A stretch of DNA of 64,000 bases. Source: Cardamine occulta (Eukaryota > Streptophyta > Magnoliopsida > Brassicales > Brassicaceae). Below are positions 58,145 through 64,000 of the stretch, piece after piece; positions within the stretch are counted from its first letter, which is position 1, and the number at the start of each line of letters is the position of its first letter. Under the pieces are notes generated by a model. The model was given only the letters and a program-made list of their open reading frames with translations, was not told the origin of the DNA and did no database searches. Where the stretch lies: the NCBI GenBank assembly GCA_028015245.1, contig CM051372.1, positions 2,351,359 to 2,415,358 of the forward strand, written 5' to 3'. The position numbers were made by a program, and so were the translations under genes.

Positions 58145-61100
58145 ATGAATGCTCCGGTTCTTGTTCTCAGTGAGTATACTCATCTTCTTCAGATCTAGTA
58201 TCTTTGAATCTGTATTAGCTTTTATTCTCTTTGTTCCGTGTTCCAGATTGTTGATGTTATTGCTTGCTGTAATGTTCAGAGGATTCATTGAAGCGTGAAT
58301 CTGGAACAAAGGTTCACCATGGTAATATTCAAGCTTCTAAGGTAATAAAGTCTATGGCTTTTTGTTGCTTCTCTCTCTTTTTGCTTTCTCTGCTACGATT
58401 CATGGTTTTCACTATAGTTCTGGGTTCAATTTTACAGGCTGTGGCTGACATCATTCGCACCACATTGGGTCCTCGTTCTATGCTAAAGATGCTTCTTGAT
58501 GCTGGTGGAGGTATATTTCTCCACTTTGAATCTTCTTTTCTGTGTTTTCTCTTCTCTATAGATCTACCAAGGAATTAGGATTAGGTTAAAGTTTATGCCT
58601 TTTGAAAATATTCAGTCTTTACAGATTTGTAATTCAGTGTACTCTCTTTGTCTACTTCACTTTCTAAGTTAGCTGTACATAAACCCTAAATAATTGTGGG
58701 GTTTTTCTTTTTTTGGGGGTTTATTTGCTTGGAACCTTTCACTTCGTCTATGCTTAAGGGTTTTTCTAAACTCTTTGCTTCTTGCTATTTTCAGGGATTG
58801 TTGTTACCAATGATGGAAATGCTATTTTGCGTGAATTAGATGTTGCTCACCCTGCAGCTAAGGTTTTACTTCTTCCCTATCTCTCATGTTCTTGTCGTCT
58901 TCTCATTGTTCTTCTTTCTAATATTTTGTTTTACTCTGTGTTGATTGCAGTCAATGATTGAGCTGAGTCGCACACAGGATGAAGAAGTTGGTGATGGGAC
59001 TACATCTGTTATTGTTCTTGGTATGTACATTAAACCTGATGATTATTTTGTTGAGATTATTGTCTACCACTAGGTTTGGTTTGAAGAGTGTTATAGTCAC
59101 TGATGTGATTTTTAATTGTGGATTTGGCACTTAAGTAGCATGTGTTCCGAAAGTGACATGTTTTCTTCTGTTTTCACTCTTCACTGATTTCTTTTGTTTT
59201 TCAACAGCTGGTGAAATGTTACATGTTGCTGAGGCTTTTATTGAGAAGAGTTACCATCCCACAGTCATTTGCCGAGGTATATTTTCCTATGATTTGTTAT
59301 TATTATTCTACAGTGTTGTATTTTTTACTGTTATCAGTTGAACAATGCTTTCTTCTCTGCAGCTTATATTAAGGCTCTCGAGGATGCTATCGCTGTTCTT
59401 GACAAGATTGCCATGACAATCGATGTCAATGACCGTAAGTCCACTTCAATCTTTGTTTTTGATATTTTTCAGCTAAGATGGATGGGGTTTTCTTTCCTGA
59501 TTTTGGGCAATTCCCTCATGTTTTCTGATACAAGAATGTTTATATTGCAGGTGCAACAGTTCTAGGATTAGTAAAGAGCTGCATAGGAACAAAATTCACT
59601 AGCCAATTTGGAGATCTGATTGCTGTGAGTATTTTAATTACTGAAGATATTCTCTTTTGCTACACATGGCTGGCTTTTACCATATAGGTTTTTTTCCTAC
59701 ATAGCTTCATTAACCATTATAGACTGACACAAACACATTTCGATATCTGCACATGTAGAAGCTACATATTAAGTTCTCACTAGCGACACATTATTTAGCC
59801 TGTTTTTCCAGCTGTGCGAAATAGATTGTCACAAACTACTGTGCTCAACTTCTTACGCGACTGTATTTATTTCAGGATTTGGCTATTGACGCCACCACTA
59901 CCGTTGGTGTTGATCTTGGACAAGGATTGAGAGAGGTGGATATTAAAAAATACATTAAGGTTGAGAAGGTCCCTGGTGGTCAGTTGGAGGACTCGAAGGT
60001 TCTCAAAGGAGTCATGTTTAACAAAGATGTAGTTGCTCCTGGTAAAATGAAGAGAAAGATTGTCAATCCGCGGATTATTCTCCTTGACTGCCCCCTTGAG
60101 TACAAGAAAGGTGAAAACCAAACCAACGCTGAGTTGGTTAGAGAAGAAGATTGGGAAGTGCTGTTGAAACTAGAAGAGGAGTACATTGAGACCATCTGTG
60201 TGCAAATACTTAAGTTCAAACCCGATTTAGTAATTACAGAGAAGGGGCTTAGTGACTTAGCCTGTCACTATTTCAGTAAAGCTGGGGTTAGTGCAATCCG
60301 AAGGCTGAGAAAGACGGACAACAACAGAATCGCTAAGGCGTGTGGGGCTGTTATTGTGAACAGGCCTGACGAAATTCAAGAGTCTGATGTTGGTACAGGC
60401 GCTGGCTTGTTTGAGGTCAAAAAAATAGGAGATGATTTCTTTGCCTTCGTTGTTGATTGCAAAGAACCTAAAGCATGTACTGTACTCTTAAGAGGACCAA
60501 GTAAAGATCTCCTCAACGAAGTGGAAAGAAATCTTCAGGTATGTGAATGATATTTACTAAACGTAAGATATCTTCAGTCAAATCATCACTAAAAATGCCT
60601 GATACGTTCTTCCTATAGGATGCCATGTCTGTTTCAAGAAACATCATCAAGAACCCAAAGCTTGTTCCTGGTGGCGGAGCCACAGAATTAACAGTTTCTG
60701 CCACTTTAAAACAGAAGAGTGCAACAATTGAAGGAATCGAAAAGGTTTGCTTTGGTTTTTAGCGCTTAACCTATAATTGTGATCTTTACAAAGTTGAATG
60801 GGCTCTGACTCTGAATGTTATTGAAACAGTGGCCTTATGAAGCAGCTGCTATAGCTTTTGAGGCTATTCCACGTACTCTAGCTCAGAACTGTGGAGTTAA
60901 TGTGATCAGAACAATGACAGCATTGCAAGGAAAGGTATCTCTCGTCGACCATTTTTTTTCATATCAGAACATGTTTTTGATACCGAATCTTTCCCTCATG
61001 GATTCAATTTTTGGGATGTTGTTGGTATTATTAGCATGCAAATGGAGAGAATGCTTGGATCGGAATAGATGGGAACACTGGTGCAATATCTGACATGAAA

Positions 61101-61370
61101 GAAAGCAAGGTAAGTATAAAAAGCTTTGTCCTCTGGTGTATCTATGGTTTTTTTGAGGCTTGACATTTTCAACTTTGTGATTAGATATGGGATGCGTACA
61201 ATGTGAAGGCGCAAACGTTTAAGACAGCTATTGAAGCAGCGTGTATGCTTCTTAGGATTGATGATATAGTGAGTGGTATCAAGAAGAAGCAAGCTCCTGG
61301 TGCTGGACCTTCAAAGCCTACCATAGAGACTGAAGGAGATGCAGACAACGAACAAATACTACCCGACTAG
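58145..61370 (+). CDS. CCT3: Chaperonin CCT subunit gamma (CCT3/TCP-1 gamma)
   Basis: Thirteen exons: 58145-58169, 58280-58341, 58438-58510, 58795-58862, 58951-59020, 59208-59276, 59363-59434, 59551-59624, 59876-60538, 60619-60744, 60830-60934, 61035-61109 and 61185-61370. They join to 555 residues, the length I recall for A. thaliana CCT3. It is one of eight subunits of the cytosolic CCT/TRiC ring that folds actin and tubulin with ATP. Visible motifs: TTLGPRSMLKMLLDAGGG and VTNDGNAILRELDVAHPAAK in the equatorial domain, the ATPase DGTTS (EVGDGTTSVIVLAGEM), and GGGATE near residue 405. The frame is intact, with conserved splice sites. It lies beside STP6. I remember the single A. thaliana copy on chromosome 5, near STP13. 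Confidence 0.93.
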
Positions 61371-62013
61371 AAATATTGGACTCACCAGCATTATCTTTTT
61401 TTTTCCTTTCCTTTTCTTGTTGCTATTTTAGTATTGCAATGTTTGTGAAACTTGAAACTCCTCTCTAGTATTGCATTTTGACTTGGCGAGTAGAGAGATC
61501 TTGAGGATAGTGTGTAATGAATCTTTTGTTATCGTTTTGAAAGACGCTGTTAAAAACAGAAGGTTGTGGTTCAAATAGCTTTGCTTTATGTTCACGGTTT
61601 ATTGAATCTTAAACCGGATTGCTTGTTTGATTTTGTTCTTTCTGCGTTTGGTACAACGACCAAAAAACTTCATAATATTATAACATTTGCGTTTGAAACA
61701 ATCAAAATTTAAGCTACGTTACATTTGATTTTAATTTTGTGACATGGCCATATTATGATGATGAAGAACTATTTAAACTAGATAAATAAACTATAAAGAA
61801 TTTAGACCAAAACAAATAAAATAAAAACAAAGAAAGGAATGTGAAGAAATCTCCATGGAATTTCATTGATAATATAGCAAACCTGAATCAACAGGTTGGT
61901 ATTATTAAACTATCCGTTCCCACGAAACAAAAGAAGTACGAAAGAGTCGAAGAACGACAAGACACAGAGAAAAAAACAAAAACAAGAAAAGAAAAAAACA
62001 GGGACATATGGTT
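61371..62013. other. Convergent 3' flanks of CCT3 and STP6
   Basis: 3' ends of two genes facing each other; T-rich CCT3 3'UTR, then AT-rich DNA. Short frames at 61841-62141 are antisense to or downstream of STP6 and are not genes. Confidence 0.5.
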
Positions 62014-63856
62014 TCAAGCAGTTCTCTTCTCAACGTCATGATGATCATCATCCGCAAGCATATACCTTTTCCAGAACCAATGTGGTTTCCACACTCTCTC
62101 CCTCATGTCATCAATGGCGATTCCTTTGGTCTCTGGAATGAAGAAAAACGCAAACAGTCCCATCACAATGATCCAAGCGCTGAAGAAGAAGAATATTCCA
62201 GATCTCATTCCACAAAGCATAGATAAGAAAGCTTGAGCTATCACAAACGTGAAGAACATGTTGCAGGAGACTGCAACTGCGAATCCTGCGCTACGTGTCT
62301 CTAGAGGAAACGTCTCACTAGGGATTAGCCATCCTAAAGGTCCCCATGACCACGCGAATCCCATCACGTAAACGCACACAAAGATCACCACCACTAGGGC
62401 TTGTACCTTCCCGAGTGATCCCGTTGTTCCCAAGTTCTTGGCTAGGATGCTTCCAATAATCACCTGTTTCAATATATTATTGTTAGTTTTGGAATATGAA
62501 CAGAAAGTTAGCCCTAGTTACTTGAGGAACAAGAAACAAATAGATTTTTCAAGGACCTGACAAACGAGCATGTGAACAGAAGATTGGAGAAGAAGGAATC
62601 TCCGGCCAGTTTTGTCTACGAGATAAATACCGACGAATGTGCTGAGAACGTTGATGGATCCCGTGACAACCGCAGAGAGAAGAGCTGCATCGCTTCCGAA
62701 CCCAACGGTTTGGAATAAAACCGGTGCATAGAACATAATAGCATTGATTCCGGTGAATTGCTGGAAAAGCTGGAGAAGCATTCCGATGATGAACGGTGGG
62801 CGACTCGCTGGCTTCAACAGTTTCCTGTAAGGGTCTTTGACTTGACTGGCGATGTCACAGGCATGGACTATGGTTTCATACTCATCATTGATATCTTCAA
62901 CTCCTCTGATCTTCCTTAGAGCTTCTTTGCCTTCTTCGTGCTTGTTGCGCTCGATGAGGCTTGTAGGCGTCTCGCAGATAAGCAGTGAACCGAAGAGGAG
63001 GATAATGGCAGGAATACCAGCTCCACCGAGAGCATATCGCCATCCGTTAGGGTGAACCGTGGCAGTGAAGTAATTGACAAGGTTTGCAATTAAGATTCCG
63101 ATTGTAACCATGAGTTGGAATACAATGTTGAGACCTCCTCGGAGCTGTGCTGGAGCAATTTCCGATAAGAAAAGTGGCACTGCCTGCAAATTTTAAGTTA
63201 CATTTTTAGGGTTATTTCAATTCCAGACTGGCCTGTTTTGAGATTCAGTTATATATTACTCATACCTGATTGCCAAAGCCAACTCCAAAGCCAAGCAAGA
63301 TTCTTCCAATGATCAACATGATGAGGTTAACGGCTCCTGCAGTGAGACCGACACCAATCAAGAAGAAGATAGAAGCGAACTGCATCGTCGGCTTCCTTCC
63401 GAGTTTGGAGCAGACGGCGGAAGCGACGAAGCTGGCCACGAGTGCAGCTAGGTAAAGAGACGAAGTGAATAGTTGCAAGAACTGGTTATCGTATTTGCAG
63501 TAATTGTTCTCGTGGACGTGCTTCTTCCTCTCCCATACCGCCGGGAAAAACTCCTTCAAGAAATCGTCCATCGCCGTCACTCCACCTTTTAGTCACATCA
63601 CACAGGTCATTAACATTAGCTAGATAAAATCATAAAACCAAGAACTTGGTAACTTAAGATACAAGTTAGGCTTTTTTCTTGAGATATAAGTAAATTGAAA
63701 TATGAAACAGAGAAAGAGAAAAAAAAAACCAGAAATTCCGATGTCGTAACCGAATATCAAACCACCAACAGCAGCAATCATAACACAGATGAAGACATAG
63801 GCAGTCATCTTGGCTTCGAAAGCCGGAGCATTCGCATCAGATACAACAACAGCCAT
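62014..63856 (-). CDS. STP6: Hexose/H+ symporter STP6
   Basis: Four exons: 63856-63730, 63585-63266, 63183-62557 and 62463-62014, for 507 residues. Sugar transport proteins are plasma-membrane 12-helix MFS carriers that import monosaccharides with protons; A. thaliana STP6 is expressed in late pollen. Visible family motifs: GGLIFGYDIGIS at the first helix, SKLGRKPTMQFAS (the MFS A motif), QQFTGINAIMFYAPVLFQTV in helix 7, GPLGWLIPSETFPLETRSAG in helix 10, and PETKGI at the end. The close match of the first and last exons to STP6, rather than STP13, identifies the paralogue. The donor of intron 1 is weak: a G then GT followed by a run of T. TATA-like TATATATA lies at about 63896-63902, 40-45 bases before the start. 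Confidence 0.93.
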
Positions 63857-64000
63857 ATTTGGTTAACTGGATCAGACACCACCACTCAAACTCAGTATAT
63901 ATAAGCCTCTATATAAGCGTGTGTTGTGTGTCTGTGTAAAGCTAAAGATGAAACATGTAAGAAGCTGAAGAGGGAGACAGAGACCCTGCTTGAAAGGACA
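63857..64000 (-). promoter_or_regulatory. STP6 upstream region (window end)
   Basis: 144 bases upstream of the STP6 ATG, with TATATATA near 63896 and a second A/T box near 63912. The window stops here, so the promoter is incomplete. Confidence 0.5.

Noticed and set aside
58019..58309. 96-codon minus-strand frame at the CCT3 start
   Set aside because: Antisense to CCT3 exons 1-2 and the leader; CCT3 is clearly the coding strand.

Overview
The window is nuclear DNA of a crucifer (Brassicaceae). It is AT-rich, with short GT-AG introns, Pol II promoters with plant TATA boxes, and gene families found in plants. Gene content and order match, as I recall it, the Arabidopsis thaliana chromosome 3 interval from about At3g05800 to At3g05960. 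Several proteins differ from the A. thaliana sequences I remember, and an intact CCT3 gene sits where I do not remember one, so I read it as a close relative of A. thaliana rather than the reference strain. This assignment is from memory and not from a search.

Layout: 1-6.3 kb holds AIF1 (atypical HLH, brassinosteroid signalling), a long gene-poor stretch, and a small mitoribosomal mS41-type gene on the minus strand. 7-21.4 kb holds an organelle-type neutral invertase (minus), NEAP1 (plus), a tRNA-Ile(UAU), the GSK3-like kinase SK12 (plus) and the domesticated Mutator-like transposase MUG7 (minus). 21.4-30 kb is gene-poor: one small uncharacterised gene, one type I MADS gene (AGL45-like) and APC11. 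30-39 kb has the tandem pair RCI2A/RCI2B, a probable PPR pseudogene and a Glu/Lys-rich repeat protein. 39-46 kb has a pectin acetylesterase, a HIPP metal-binding protein and germin-like GLP8. 46-51 kb carries three short uncharacterised basic proteins, all on the minus strand. 51-64 kb has a DUF300/LAZ1-type membrane protein, a second germin-like protein, CCT3 (plus) and the hexose transporter STP6 (minus, start codon included).

The genes are independent eukaryotic loci, not an operon. Shared themes are carbohydrate handling (invertase, pectin acetylesterase, STP6), cell-wall/apoplast proteins (two germins) and stress membrane proteins (RCI2). The housekeeping genes APC11, CCT3 and mS41 share clusters of TGGGCY/GCCCA (site II) elements upstream. 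I found no CRISPR array, no intact autonomous transposon and no obvious new multi-gene system. The most interesting points are an in-frame 36-bp duplication of the putative second catalytic Asp block in MUG7, a U12-like intron in APC11 whose exons do not join in frame by GT-AG, and the complete CCT3 copy next to STP6. Exon limits are my manual splice predictions; nearly all close the reading frame and use GT-AG.
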